A stretch of DNA of 64,000 nucleotides, from the NCBI GenBank assembly GCA_951230915.1, contig OX579638.1, positions 9,256,696 to 9,320,695 on the forward strand, read 5' to 3'. The notes below the pieces were generated by a model. That model was not told the DNA's origin and did no database searches. It saw only the letters and a list, made by a program, of their open reading frames with translations. This DNA is from Antitrichia curtipendula. Taxonomy: Eukaryota > Streptophyta > Bryopsida > Hypnales > Leucodontaceae. The translations under genes and the position numbers were made by a program. Shown piece by piece: positions 50,729 through 62,697 of this stretch (the first letter of the stretch is position 1; each line of letters begins with the position of its first letter).

Positions 50729-50791
50729 GATTTCTCATCCGGCTTCGATTTCTCATCCCCAATTTTCATCCATATGTTCGTGATTTACATC

Positions 50792-50906
50792 GGGCAATGG
50801 CTCCTCGCCGGCGGGGATTGTGTGAAAAAATGCACCTCCTTGTCGGGCTCCGCCCTCCTCGTCGGTCCATTTTTTCACGCAATCCCCTCCTCTTCGGGCA
50901 TTGCCC
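50792..50906. mobile_element. Foldback MITE, 115 bp, GGGCAAT ends
   Basis: Arms GGGCAATG...GGGGATTG-GTGAAAAAATG pair over about 40 bp with mismatches, around a GC-rich middle containing CTCCGCCCTCCTC. The local GC content is much higher than the flanks. It lies only 63 bp from the preceding inverted repeat. Confidence 0.7.
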
Positions 50907-51421
50907 TATACGTAATGAAGATCAATGAGCAAGATCTATTTCTAGCGTAGAATTGAAGCACAAAGGTGATTGAACTTTTCTGCTTGTATGCAAGGATATG
51001 AATTTCACCTTTCTGCTTCTGCACAATCTGTTCTTGTTTGTTGTCTAATATTTGTAGTTCTTGTTTCCAGTACAGGACACTTTACACGTAGAGGCTGGGG
51101 CATTCCGCTTCAGACTAATTGCTCAAATTTCAGCCTTTCATCCAATTACAAGTGAGGATTTCAACCTTTTGTCCAATCATGAGTGAGGATTTTGGGCCTT
51201 GTACATGCAAAACGTCCATTTGAACATCTAGCTTGCCATTGGTCTCAATTATAGCATGGAATTAGAACTTTCTTCTGAGTACAGGTAACGATTGGCTTCT
51301 CCAATACGCCTGACAAACCCGTTTGACAAACCAGTAGGAAACCTTCTTTATGAAGAATTGTAGCCAAGATGGATTAATTTGTGCCAACAAGCAATATATT
51401 CAACTGAAGCCTATTGGTCAG
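50907..51421. other. Spacer
   Basis: No gene recognised. Confidence 0.45.
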
Positions 51422-52080
51422 TTAACACCTAAATGCCCAAGGCACCCAAATCTGTTTTTTTCAAAACTTGAAGTTAAAATAAAACCTAACCAAGTTGCTA
51501 TTTTTAGTATTTTATATTTTTGAAAAATTCTTTTTGAAGTTTAGTTTTAGCATCAAAAATCCGATCTTGAAAATAAATTATAGTGAATTTTCTTTTCAAG
51601 ATTTTGTGCAAGGGTACCCATAGCAATCTTGACCTCTTGTAGCGTTGAGAGCTCTTGAAAATGAGCCTCAAATACACTAGATCTTGGAGAAAAAACACAT
51701 TCAAAATTCATTCAAAAAATTTGTAAAAGAGATTTTAAGAAGCCATAAATTGAATGGGGTTATACACTTATACATGTTAGGCCCTTTAATCTAATATTTT
51801 TTTGGTCACCAACTTTTTAGATTTGACTTGTGAAAAGAGGATTGAAAGACTTCACATCACTTTTGCAGTTTTAACACACTCATGGTCAAACATTATAGTC
51901 TCACTCCATATGTGATATTGTTGTATTTTCTTTTCCTATGAGATCTCTAACATGTCTAGTTTGAATTTGTACGGTTACAATTTAAAAAAATTGATACAAC
52001 TTATCAAAATGTTGGCATTTTGTTCAGTTTAGAGCAAATTTCAACATGCTCAAAACAGGCCTTGGGCATTTAGGGGTTAA
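51422..52080. mobile_element. TTAA-ended MITE, family 2, 659 bp
   Basis: TTAACACCTAAATGCCCAAGG at the left and its inverted partner ending CATTTAGGGGTTAA at 52080 (one mismatch in about 21). The interior aligns with 42854-43507. It is non-coding. Confidence 0.87.
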
Positions 52081-53976
52081 CGGTGGGTGTTGAAGTCCAA
52101 TCATCCGGCTTTTTTTCTCTTGGAAATGTCTGAATGCTTGATGGTCTGGCTCTTCAGTTTTCTCTACAGTCAGTGGTCGGGCTGTGGCTCTTCAACACTA
52201 TTAGTACGTCTCAGCGTTCACAGAACTGCCTAAAATTCGCTCTGTTGATGTTACTTAAAATTTTCATTAGCTAAATGTACATTTATTTGGAGAAAATCCT
52301 TGAAAAAAATAGATTTTAGCCAAGATTTCAACAATTGATAGCCAACTTGCAACTTCCTCCACATTGGAATTAGCATCTATTTAGTCGGTTTTGCGTTATA
52401 ATACTCCCAATAATCCTTTACAACTTGCAAAATCCTTTCTTTTTTAATATTTTTTTAATACTATTCACTCCCAAGGTAGCCAAAGTTGATGCATGTTTGT
52501 CTTCAAGGTAGTATATTGCACCAAATTCCATAAACTAGGTAGCATATTGCAGTAAAATCCATAAACTAGTTCTAGGATCACTGCTACATCTTATACTAGC
52601 TAGCTTTGGAGTTGTTAGCTAGCCGTGCATTGGAAAATGGTGAAATTAATATCCTTGCGTAGAAGTAAAAAGGTGAAATTAATATCATTACTACAAACTG
52701 AGTCATTTTACCAATCTATTTAATGTACGTAAAAGGAACTCCATAAGGTTCTCTTGAGATTACTTCTCTCTAGTACACTCTACCCTCCCTAATTTGATTG
52801 CTTAGAAGATTATCATAGTATAGGTCAAATAGTTTGAATGTGAGACAAGTATGCTTCAAAAAATGATAATATGACAAGTGTGTAGGTAATTCCAAAATGT
52901 CATTTAAAGTAGATTAAATAAATTTGAGAATGTGGGCACTTTCTTAACCTTTTAAGTCCCAAGGAACCTAAAATTGGTTTCTAAAGTATATAAATATGAA
53001 ATTATAGGCAGTCTTAAAATAAAATAAATAAACACATGATTTTTTTTTTTTTTTATAGAAATAAGTAATTCATTTGGTAGAAAATCAAATATTTAACAAA
53101 GTTTGATGGGTCATTGCAAGAAACACCGGTCCTATTCTTTGTCACAATTGGAGTGATTTTTTTTATTGCTATAACTTTTGAATCCCAGTCCTAAGAACAT
53201 GAAATTTTTATTTGAGATGTCTAACTTGATATTAATTAGACCCCTTATTTTTTAAATTAAAAAATATACTCAAAATTTAAAAGTAAATTTTGATTATTTG
53301 TCACAATTTGAGATTTGGAGTATCCAAATTTAATGATTTAGAGTTGAGATTTATATGGTCTATTTCTACATTAGGTAGGCATATGCCTACCAAAGGGCAT
53401 CTAAAAATACATTATTTTATGTCTTCCACATTCATGTAAATAGGGGTCTCTTGCCCAAGTACTTTTGAACATTGAAAATGGTTTCAAGGTCATTCTTTTT
53501 GTGAAATCTCATGAGTATGAAGTCTTCCCAGATGGCCAATTTTTAGTTTCTTTACAAATTGTTTTTCCTATTCTTTACAAATTAGTGTAAGTCATGTGGA
53601 TCTATACATGCCCATGTCAGAAGGTGAGTGAACAATATAAAAAAAAGATGCATTTTAAATATTGCATGAACAGATTTTAGAAAAAACAAGGAACATTTTA
53701 ATTTACGACACTTGAGTATGTATTCCAATATATATTCAACCAATTATAAGTTTAGAATGAAACACTAATTTGGAGATGAATATAAAATCCTCAAGGATTT
53801 TTAGAAGCATTGCAAATCATATTTAATGAACTACAAATGAAAAATGCCAAAACAATGTTGCATAAGGTATCAAGTTTATTAATTGGTACATTAATGTATA
53901 TAATCAAATAGAAAGAAGGAAAAAAATTCTCTAAACCAAAATAATACAACAAGGGTAATAATATGTGTTTAGAATG
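52081..53976. other. AT-rich spacer
   Basis: It contains a 31-bp tandem duplication at 52507-52568 (GGTAGTATATTGCACC... / GGTAGCATATTGCAGT...). A left-end-like TTAACCTTTTAAGTCCC at about 52944 lacks a detected partner. No gene seen. Confidence 0.5.
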
Positions 53977-54258
53977 CTATAAGGTAGGCACCCCCCAAAT
54001 GGCACCTGACCTTAAAGCGCCATCTACAGGCTCTGTACATTTCGAAAATCAGTTATGTACCTATTTGGATGGAACGCTTTCAGAAACAAACTTTGACCCT
54101 TAATAACTTTTGCATATGATGTCCAAATGCCACGTTCTCTGGTGCGTTGGAACCTCCTTTCACTTGCCAACAAGAATATATGAAAATTTGACCAGTCTCA
54201 TAGTAGTAACTAGGCTCAGTAGCAAAAAGTGGCGGTTTTGGGTGTACCCACCTTATAG
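53977..54258. mobile_element. MITE, 282 bp, CTATAAGGT ends
   Basis: The ends CTATAAGGTAGGCACCC and, reversed, CTATAAGGTGGGTACACCC form imperfect inverted repeats of about 18 bp. The family and target duplication could not be assigned. It is non-coding. Confidence 0.6.
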
Positions 54259-57200
54259 TTCTATGTAAACTTCAAGGACATTGAATAAAGAAATCCTCCC
54301 AAACTCTATGGCCATTTGTTGTCTAAGATCCATTGTGAAGTTACACAACAACTTCCATTAATAATATTGAGCTACTACTGCATGCACATGACTTTGGAAA
54401 ATGACATTTTTGGCATATAAGTCCATAAATTCTTTGTTGCTTTGGACCGTTTGGAAAACCAGTACTTCAACAATGGGTACATTTGTCATTGCATTTAATT
54501 AGTTCAATGTAAGCAAGAATGAGAATGAGATATGTGTTTGTGAGGTGAAAGCATCATCTTGTATTTTCACTAGTTGGAAAAACTCATGCAATCGGGCGCC
54601 TTATAAGACTCCTCACATCTTTGAGTATTCATACTACAACATTCATGTTTGGATTTGGTCCACTCATTTTCAACGTATGGTGTATGGAGTGAAACTGAAC
54701 AAAGCATGGACTCAGTTTTTGCAATCACAACTAGTATAATTATGTAGAAAATTTACATCAGAGTATATATATGTTTATAGTTAGAATATGTTAAGTTATG
54801 AAGAATATAGTTGTACATCAACCATGATCATCCATCCATGGGAAACTGTAATTTAATTACCTACGTGATTGCAAGAAATCATCTATCAATCCCCATCCAT
54901 TCATACTTCAATTTTCATTCATCAAATACTACGTATATTCAAGATTTCGTCCTCCAGTGACCCATTTCATCAACAAAGAATACAAAAATCCATTCATTCT
55001 TCATCCACTTTCAACACTGCATTTCATTCATAAAAAAGAAACAAAGTCACTCGCTCCATCCATTCATCATTCCAATTTCATTCATCCAAATTACTCTAAT
55101 CAGTCATTACTAGTTCAATACCGTGAATCAAGCAAGTTTTCCCTACCCGTTCCCTTTGAGATTTTCCCTATGAGAAGCCACATTTCTCTGTGAGTCTCAC
55201 GTTTCCCGGTGATAAAAAATAAAATTCCCGGCGTTCAATTGAGTACTGATTAAGCTTCACACAGTCAAGGAATTCCACACATTTTTTTCTCCACAGGGAA
55301 CTAGTCGTGGTGAACAACTTCTTGTCGTATGATGGCAGAATATTTGCAATGGAGCTCTCACAAGCCATCTCTGTGACGCAAAGCTCGAGACATCGATCGC
55401 CCTGCATTTCATCGTTAAGTCTTCGATCATTCATTCCTGAAGAAACCATCATCCAGTACAATTTGAAATTGCGATGTCTTCCTCCGTGAAAGCGTTGCGA
55501 TAATTCGACAATCTCGCCCTCTCCGGAACTTCAAGCTGTAATTCCAAGCTGTACTTCTGATCCTGGATTTAAAATGAGCACTCTTCCCTAGCTAGCTGAC
55601 CGGAACTAATCCGAAGTCAATCAGTGAGACGGATAAGTGTCACTATTGAATGTGCAATGTACGTGAAGTCATATAGATTGTACAAAGGTTGAGAATGAGA
55701 AGCTGTGAATGGTTTACGATTGTAATGAAACTACCACAATGTTTCCTAAATATATATGTAAAATTTAATAGTGAAGCTGTAGTACAAGAAGTGAGTGTTT
55801 TTGTTCTTGTTTGTTGTGGTGTGCTGGAAAACAAAAAGTTCAAACAGACATACCCCGCTCTAAAAAGGAACTGAATTTTTGTTTGAATAAACAAACCCCT
55901 ATTTAATTCTGCAATGTTAGCATTTTAGGAAACAACCCCCCAAAAGTAATTCCCCCTGAAATAACCCTTGGACGTAGGTAGTGTACAAATTTTACATGTA
56001 GTGATCGAGCCCCCGAGGAATTGAAAGGAGGTTAGTAATGTCGCTGGCTGGCCAAAGAGAGTGAATTCCCCACCACGAATTCCCTGCACATCATTAGCAC
56101 TGGTTCCAGTGACTGGCTCAACAGTTACTTCTTAAACCAGATTTTGATCACTGAAATTCCCGTAGAAGCAGAGCTCTTTGAATTGGGCGATCTCCCGCTT
56201 TGGTGATTGCCTTCTCATCAGATCGATATACATGTGGAGGGAAGCCAAGCCGCATATATAGCTGGAGGAGTTCAATCCTGTTGAATTGAAATTTAACGAG
56301 TTGTTAATAATGAAGGATGAACGGAAGCCAAATTTCCACGGAGGGCGTCTCCAATACCTCGACATTCTACTCCTTTGAAGAATGCTGTCAAAAACCCGAA
56401 GGCAAACGCGGGGTTCGTAATATATACATCCTAGCTTCCAGGACTCAAAATCTGTCTTGGTTGCTCAAAGTCGATGTCATGTATTTTGAACACCAAAAAA
56501 AACTTCCATTTAATTTCATGGTTTGGAAAGGCCCGGCCCCCAAGCATCAAAATCTACAGAATCTTGGATTTTAGTTCCTTCCAAAGTTTACATAAACAGT
56601 GTGAGCTTCCTTCAACGAGGGGAGAGAACAAGAGTTCAAAATTACAAGGCTTCTTCAATTTATGGTGTTCTCGGGACAAGATCCGAAGGACAGGCTGTCC
56701 GCGCGCCTGTCCCATGACTACTCAAACTCACATGCTTTTACCTATGTCAATAATTGTAACACAATTCTGAATCAACAGAGATGAGGATGTAGAGCTAGTG
56801 TACGTTAATTAACATGAAGACAGTGGCTGCAACGATTTCATCGATTATCTAATCGTGTGTGGAGGGATCAGTGAGACAAGGAAAAGGCTGTTGTGGCACT
56901 GGATAAATATTCTGTACTGAATCTTTATGCAACAAGATCTCTATTCTCACAATCTCACCTGCTAATATGCAACTTAGCCATATCTGTGGTGGCATGGTAC
57001 AGCTCCATCGATCCCACTGAGCAGGTCTATGCTTTTCGGGTAAATGTGTTAGTTGTTCCAGCAAGCTTGGTTGAAGGAATTATTTGTGTTCTTGAGCAAT
57101 TGGAAGAGAAGTCAAGGCTTGGTGAAGTGAAAGTACGGTAGAAATCTCAACCCAAAAGACGTTACTCACGATACTAGAATGTCAACAAAGCGTCACTGGG

Positions 57201-57750
57201 GTCCAAGGCATGTGGAGCAGTTGCCTCTGCTGAGTGAACCCTAGCCTTCAAAAGAGATGCGGTTTCCAGATCGTGTCTGTTTAATTTGGGAACCTGTGGC
57301 GTGGAGGACCCGCACAGGGAGCTCCACCCTCGCACGATCCTTGAGTTCAGCCGCTCGGGTCAAAGGCAGACTCTATAATGCCCAGATGTCCATGACAGAC
57401 AAGAATGGTACGTCATGGTAGAGCTGGTATTTCGCGCTCTGCCAAATGGGTGTGTGGTGTTTTCTGTACTTCGATCTTCTCTGCAACTGTACCTCATCAC
57501 GCCCTGCGCGGGAACAGGGATGGCATGGCGTCACCATGAATCATATCATGGAGCAGCATTCATAGGGTGCACTATTCGGCAGTAAGTTGCACCTAGCTAG
57601 CCTTTTTATTTCTGGGTTCTGATTTCTGAAGCCTACTTATGACAAGCATTTTCTGAGCATCTGTTACCACCCCTACCATTCTCGCAAGCGGCACTGCTAG
57701 CTGAGTGTCCGGCTTTGCCCATATATCGTCGTATCATCTTTAATTCCTGT
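54259..57750. other. Spacer without recognised gene
   Basis: 3.5 kb. 54830-55100 is unusually rich in CATTCAT/CATCCA words. The small frames at 54957-55193, 55168-55461, 56317-56770 and 56893-57141 have no family resemblance, and no splice pattern linking them was convincing. A host gene with short exons cannot be excluded. Confidence 0.4.
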
Positions 57751-57892
57751 CACAGGGGGCTCATATTGGGTTCCTGGTGTCAAAATTCCCGGTGAGTTTC
57801 ACTTTCCCCGGTGTTCCCAGTGTACGACACACCGGCGAAAGTGGAACTCACCGGGAATTTCGACACCGGGAACGCATTGTGAGACTCCTGTG
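57751..57892. mobile_element. Foldback element, 142 bp
   Basis: The two halves are inverted copies: CACAGG..CTCA....GTTCC[T/C]GGTGTC then AATTCCCGGTGAGTT[T/C]CACTTTC on each arm, closed by a short loop near 57825. Similar CCCGGTGA words occur near 55205. It is non-coding. Confidence 0.75.
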
Positions 57893-58651
57893 TGTATCAG
57901 ATTTTAATTCACCTCCAGAATCTCAAGGGCTTTAGTTAGCAAAGTTCTTACCTGACGATTTGGAGCATGTAACGTCAATTACTCAATTTCATTAAATATA
58001 TTGGCGATATTCGCAAAGCCAGAAATGAAAACGTGGTTCGCTGTGGACAACATTCAGTAGCAACCTTGGATGTACGTCGATTTTGTAATCACATTCAAGC
58101 GTTATCAGCAACGTTCAATCGTTGCTACAAACGTTGCTGTAGCCTGGATGAATTTCAGTCTGTAGTGTTTGCAAGATTCTACATCAGACAACTTTCTCAC
58201 AATTGCGAGACTCTCGAGTAGTTAACAAGAGAAATGGAAGGTTCTACGAGGCAAGAACTGTCTGCCATGGCAAGGCTGATTCTAAGAAAGACCCCTGGAG
58301 ACAGTTCGTACCTGAAATGACTGGTGCAGGTTGGAGTCAGACACCATGAATCTAGCTAATTCGTATAACTTATATTATTCGGCAGTTGCATCTTTTTGAC
58401 GTTTGGATTCTGACTGAAGCCAATCACACTCTTTTACTGTCCGGCCCCTTCAAGCGGAATTGCTGTAATGCTGATTGCAGTTTTACAGAAAATGTTGAGT
58501 CCGTGTCAGAAAACTGTCTCAAAATTGAAATACTCTGGGACAACTCTAGAATATAAGACCACAGCTGCCACGACTGCAAAGGTTGATTTTCTTTTCCACT
58601 TGTATGATTTTCCTTTCTTGACCCCTAATGTCCGAGGCACCAAATTACGGT
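57893..58651. other. Spacer
   Basis: No gene recognised. Near 58621, GACCCCTAATGTCCGAGGCACC resembles a decayed TTAA-MITE end. Confidence 0.4.
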
Positions 58652-58775
58652 CATAACATTCAAGAGCTGTGAGAGCAGCTGCCTTCCCTCTGACAGAATG
58701 ATGTGGTATATTCCACATCATTTCATCCAAAGGATGAAATGGTGTGGAATATTCCACACCCAACATTAGCTACTA
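58652..58775. repeat. Partial second copy of the CATAACATTCA MITE
   Basis: CATAACATTCAAGAGC, then GAGAGCAGCTGCCTT and TATTCCACA blocks match the reverse of 28556-28634. Within it, ATATTCCACA[T/C]CATTTCATCC is inverted at 58708-58751. Confidence 0.6.
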
Positions 58776-59857
58776 ATGGTACAATCACACTTGGCCTTAG
58801 GGTGGAGCCGTTCTTAGAGGATAACAGTGCCTGGACATAAATAGGGTCCCCATTTTTAGAGGGGGTGTTTGGCTCGAAGCAAGCCCAAAAAATTTAAGCA
58901 CCGAACGGCAAAATCTAGGCCAAAAAATCTGTGGTCTATTCACACATAAATTTTGTTTTAGGGTATTTCCTCTCCACGTCAGATTTGACAACCCACTCCC
59001 GCCAGAGGGGTCACACCTGAAATGACCGCTTACTAAAGTAGAAATGACGTGGGCCCCGACGTCATCTCCCTCATCTCCGTGATCAGAAAATTGAAAGTTT
59101 CGGCTCACTGTTTTGAGCTCACTTCTTGTGCATTGGCGCTCGCTCTCCTATTTCTTGTCGTCGTTGTTGAATTCGTGGTCGGCTAGAGTTTCGGAACTCT
59201 TCTGTTTTCTTCTTCTCTGCATTGTGAGAGTGACGACTGGGTTTCCTTCAGTTACTTTGAGTTCATGGAGCTGTGACTTTCCTTTGAAGCGGAGCGGTGA
59301 TCGATGGATAAATTTTGGTGCGTCGTTGTATGAGGAGTTTCTCGTGAAGAATTGACGTCCACCTTGTTCACTTTCACAAGGTATGTTTCCTGGAGCCTTT
59401 AGTCCCCTCCCCTCGCCTTCGCTGTGCAAATGGCAGTCATTCATTTTCATTCATGGAATTTCCCGTCTTTTTCTTGTTTGTGCTTGGGAGTCGCGTAGCG
59501 GAAAAACCTGTAGTTCCTGCGGTAGCTTAAGGTTTTCCTTTCATTGCCCGTAAGAATGAGCAATAATTTTTTTGGTTGCGCTCATCCTCTAGGACTGACG
59601 CCTACACTTGCGCCTTCCTTTCCGAGTTTCTAGACAGCGCAGCAGTGGTGCTTTCATTGTGTTCTCTGAGACTCAAAGTCGAAGGCTACCTTTTCCACCT
59701 TCAAGTACGTTCCTACCGCACTTGACAATTCCCTTTTTCATTTTTGTTTTTGGGCTCCAACGATGCTTTAAGAGTGGACAGGATTGTAAAGTCATGACTG
59801 AAAATTTTTGACGTCCAATTCCTGTGCATATCTTCGCAGGTGTCACTCACAGCGGAT

Positions 59858-61219
59858 ATGGACTTCACGGCTGTTCCTTCGGAGTTGATGGCTTTGGCCA
59901 CGACCCTGCTCATGCTACTGCTCTCTACTAACAGAGCGCTTGATGTTCAAGGCCCTCTTGAAATTGAAGATGACAACGATGATCCCTTTGACAGCATAAC
60001 GGAGGCATCACAACTGTCTTCTCTTGACATTGAAAGTGTCACGCGCGGTGCCCTCCATACTTTCAGATTGTTCAATGTCTTCAGTTTGCTTGACGATGAC
60101 CTCGGCTACTGGGTCAAGCCCCGATCCACTGCCTGGTTCTCCCGATTTCTGTTGGAGCAGTATGATGATGAGCGGTGGGTGTCAATGTTCCGTATGACCA
60201 AGCCAGCGGTGGAGTCTTTGGCTGCATTGTTGAAGCCTGCAGTGCAGAAGAAAGATAAAAAATATCGCTTGGCTATTCCTGTGATGGTTCGTCTTGCGGT
60301 CACGTTGTTCAAACTGTCTCATGGTGCGAGCTTGTTTATTTGCAGTGAAATGTTCGCTATAGGCAAGAGCACAGTGTCATTGGTGCTGCGGGAGGTTGTC
60401 CAAGCCATCAACGACACTTTGAGATCTGAAATTGCGTGGCCTACAGGCGAGAGACTGGTCGAAACTGAAGCTGCATTCTATGATCTTTGCGGCCTTCCTG
60501 GAGTCGTCGGAGCCATAGACGGTACGCATTTGTCGATTTGCAAACCTCGGTATGGCTCTGCTGACTATTACTATTTCAAATCTGGGGGCTACACTTTGAA
60601 TTGCCAGGCTGTAGTTGATAGTAAGAAACGTTTCCTTGATCTGTTCCTCGGGATGCCTGGGTCTACGAACGACTCACGTGTTTTGCGTAGATCGTCCTTG
60701 TACCACAAGGCCATGCATGGTACGCTGTGGGATGCTCCGCTTTCCTTCGACGGCTTCTCGCCCTACTTGCTTGCAGATTCTGGATACCCCCTCCTACCAT
60801 GGCTACTAGTTCCGCACAGAGGAGAGGGGAACATGCCCATGGCCGATACCTTATTCAACAAGAAGATGAGACGCGGTCGTGGAATGGTGGAGAATGCGTT
60901 TGGCATCCTGAAGGTGACGTTTCGGGAGCTCTTGGTGAAGTCTGACTTGCAAGTGACATTCTTGTCTGATGTGATTACATGTTGTGCAATACTTCACAAC
61001 ATGCTGCTCGGCCAATCGTATGGAGATGTGGAAACACTGCTTCAAGTTCTGCGCACAGAAGGATTGGATGACGATGAAGCAGAAGAACAGGGTGGTGGTC
61101 CTGCCATCGCCGTGGAGGTTCCCGAGGGGGTCCGGGAGCATCATGGTTCTGCCGAGGGCGCAGACAAGCGGCGACAACTCGGTGTGTACTTGGCACTGCA
61201 GAGGAATGTGGGCATTTGA
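59858..61219 (+). CDS. PIF/Harbinger transposase (DDE_Tnp_4)
   Basis: An open frame of 453 residues from ATG 59858. A leader intron is likely: donor CACAAG|GTATGT at 59381 and acceptor TTCGCAG at 59839. An N-terminal acidic stretch is followed by a helix-turn-helix-like region (KYRLAIPVMVRLAVTLFKLSHGAS, SEMFAIGKSTVSLVL). The DDE core follows: D221 in GAIDGTHL, D307 in LLADSGYPL and E345 in GMVENAFGIL, then the CCAILHNML motif common to this family. No stop or frameshift is seen. It would mobilise the element by cut-and-paste at TWA targets. It differs strongly in sequence from the Harbinger-1 transposase, so the two belong to different lineages. Confidence 0.92.
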   Translation: MDFTAVPSELMALATTLLMLLLSTNRALDVQGPLEIEDDNDDPFDSITEASQLSSLDIESVTRGALHTFRLFNVFSLLDDDLGYWVKPRSTAWFSRFLLEQYDDERWVSMFRMTKPAVESLAALLKPAVQKKDKKYRLAIPVMVRLAVTLFKLSHGASLFICSEMFAIGKSTVSLVLREVVQAINDTLRSEIAWPTGERLVETEAAFYDLCGLPGVVGAIDGTHLSICKPRYGSADYYYFKSGGYTLNCQAVVDSKKRFLDLFLGMPGSTNDSRVLRRSSLYHKAMHGTLWDAPLSFDGFSPYLLADSGYPLLPWLLVPHRGEGNMPMADTLFNKKMRRGRGMVENAFGILKVTFRELLVKSDLQVTFLSDVITCCAILHNMLLGQSYGDVETLLQVLRTEGLDDDEAEEQGGGPAIAVEVPEGVREHHGSAEGADKRRQLGVYLALQRNVGI

Positions 61220-61404
61220 GATATGCAGGTAAAAGAACTTAGCCCTCTTTTTAGAATTGTATTGCTTTGCTTACAGTTCAATGTATAGTTCATGAATCTG
61301 TAATGGACTCTAATGATGAATTTGTAATGGACTCTCTCTATAGACGTGACTACTCACTAACTGCAGCTATTTCTCTTCCTGTAGGTGACCGGCCGACTTG
61401 AGCT

Positions 61405-62697
61405 TCAACCACTAGGGTCGGCAGTTGACGTTTCGCCTGTAGTATGCTCAGTAGAAGCATTAGAATCGGGGGAGTCTTGTGTTGGCACCCTCTCATGTTC
61501 TCCTACAGTCGGAGGGGCCGCATGTGGCTCTTCTTCTGACTTTCCATTTTGGAGATGTAGGCCTATGCTTAAGACACATGATAACTGAGCCAAACATTTC
61601 ACAACTTCTCCTTGCTTCTCTATAGCTAGCTTCGCATTTTCATTGGCAGTGCAGCTGCTCTCATGAAGGCGACGATCTTTTTCACGCTGGTACGCCATCT
61701 GCTCTGAAAACAATTTCAGTTGCACTTCTATTTTGGACCGTTCGAGGTCCCTACTCGCCTCGGCCATCTCCCTCATTTGCCCGGCCATGACATCGCCGCT
61801 TGCTCGTGTGGCCTCAGCTATTATAGCGTGCCCCGATAAGCTCTTCCTCCGAATAGCAGTGTTGCCTGCACGGCGATGTCCACTACACTCAGAAGTATCA
61901 CTTAAACTAATTACCAGTGGGGTCACCACAGGTGGAAGTACAGGTCGTTGCCGTCCATTGTAGGTGGCTCTCTTTGCAGATGCTGGCGCTCCAGATGCCG
62001 TGCTCTGGCTAGGTTGTTGGGACGCTGATGGGGTGTGTCCTCCAGTGCCGTCAGTTAATTCGACTTCGTCTGCTATGTCCATTGGATCCTCCGTTGGGGG
62101 ATCAGTGTCGTCCACTTCCTCGCCATCAGTGCAAGTCGTGGGTCTCTGCGGAACGTGATAATTTCCGTCGTCATGAGAGAGGAGATCTCTGGTGTGCGGT
62201 GGTTGCATAGAAGGTCTCGTGCCATACCACTCGTTTATGTTGTCGAAGATGTCTCTTGGAAAAGAACGCGGCAGTCCTTCATTTTTTCGGTCTGCTGCTG
62301 TAAGGTCCCAGTAGGCAGCTCCATTTTGTCCAGTGCGAGCGAAGCAGTCTGCAATGCGTTTATACTCAGGTACAATCTGATTCCACTTTGTCTTGCATGC
62401 TGCGCCATCACGTGGGCATGGTGAAAATCCGCACTTCATGACTTCTTGGCTAACTCGTTGCCACTTGCTGGAGTCCGGATTCATCAAATCCCTGCCATCA
62501 ACTGTATCGAGTTCTTCCAAAAACATGTCTCGTTTTGCGTTGACCAATGACATCACCTCTTGGGCCAACCAATTGGGGCCTCGATCTTTCCTCGTACGCT
62601 TTGGAGGATTCCGTGGAACTGTGGCAGCAAAAGGACTTCGACGTGGTGATGGAGCTGTTGGCCTTGTAGAGGCTGCTGTTACAGGAGTTGCTGCCAT
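61405..62697 (-). CDS. Trihelix/SANT (Myb-like) partner protein of Harbinger-2
   Basis: An open frame of 430 residues from ATG 62697. Residues 37-140 resemble a trihelix/MADF-like DNA-binding domain: GPNWLAQEVMSLVNAKRD, then CKTKWNQIVPEYKRIADC with the expected tryptophans, then a conserved YWDL and RSFPRDIFDNINEW segment. After a proline/serine-rich acidic linker, a C-terminal coiled coil (MREMAEASRDLERSKIEVQLKLFSEQMAYQREKD) ends with a low-complexity tail. In this superfamily the partner binds the termini and recruits the transposase. It converges on the transposase, with 185 bp between the stops. There are no internal stops. An upstream leader intron is possible (donor GAAG|GTAAGA near 62853). 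Confidence 0.85.
   Translation of the reverse strand: MAATPVTAASTRPTAPSPRRSPFAATVPRNPPKRTRKDRGPNWLAQEVMSLVNAKRDMFLEELDTVDGRDLMNPDSSKWQRVSQEVMKCGFSPCPRDGAACKTKWNQIVPEYKRIADCFARTGQNGAAYWDLTAADRKNEGLPRSFPRDIFDNINEWYGTRPSMQPPHTRDLLSHDDGNYHVPQRPTTCTDGEEVDDTDPPTEDPMDIADEVELTDGTGGHTPSASQQPSQSTASGAPASAKRATYNGRQRPVLPPVVTPLVISLSDTSECSGHRRAGNTAIRRKSLSGHAIIAEATRASGDVMAGQMREMAEASRDLERSKIEVQLKLFSEQMAYQREKDRRLHESSCTANENAKLAIEKQGEVVKCLAQLSCVLSIGLHLQNGKSEEEPHAAPPTVGEHERVPTQDSPDSNASTEHTTGETSTADPSG

Noticed and set aside
54957..55193. 78-codon frame rich in His/Ser/Ile
   Set aside because: Composition reflects CATTCAT/CATCCA low-complexity sequence, not a protein family.
56893..57141. 82-codon frame (MALDKYSVLNLY...)
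   Set aside because: No family resemblance, no convincing splice partners; left as spacer.
58862..58900. GGGGGTGTTTGGCTCG as the left end of Harbinger-2
   Set aside because: It resembles plant Harbinger tips, but no inverted partner or 3-bp duplication was found up to 64000.
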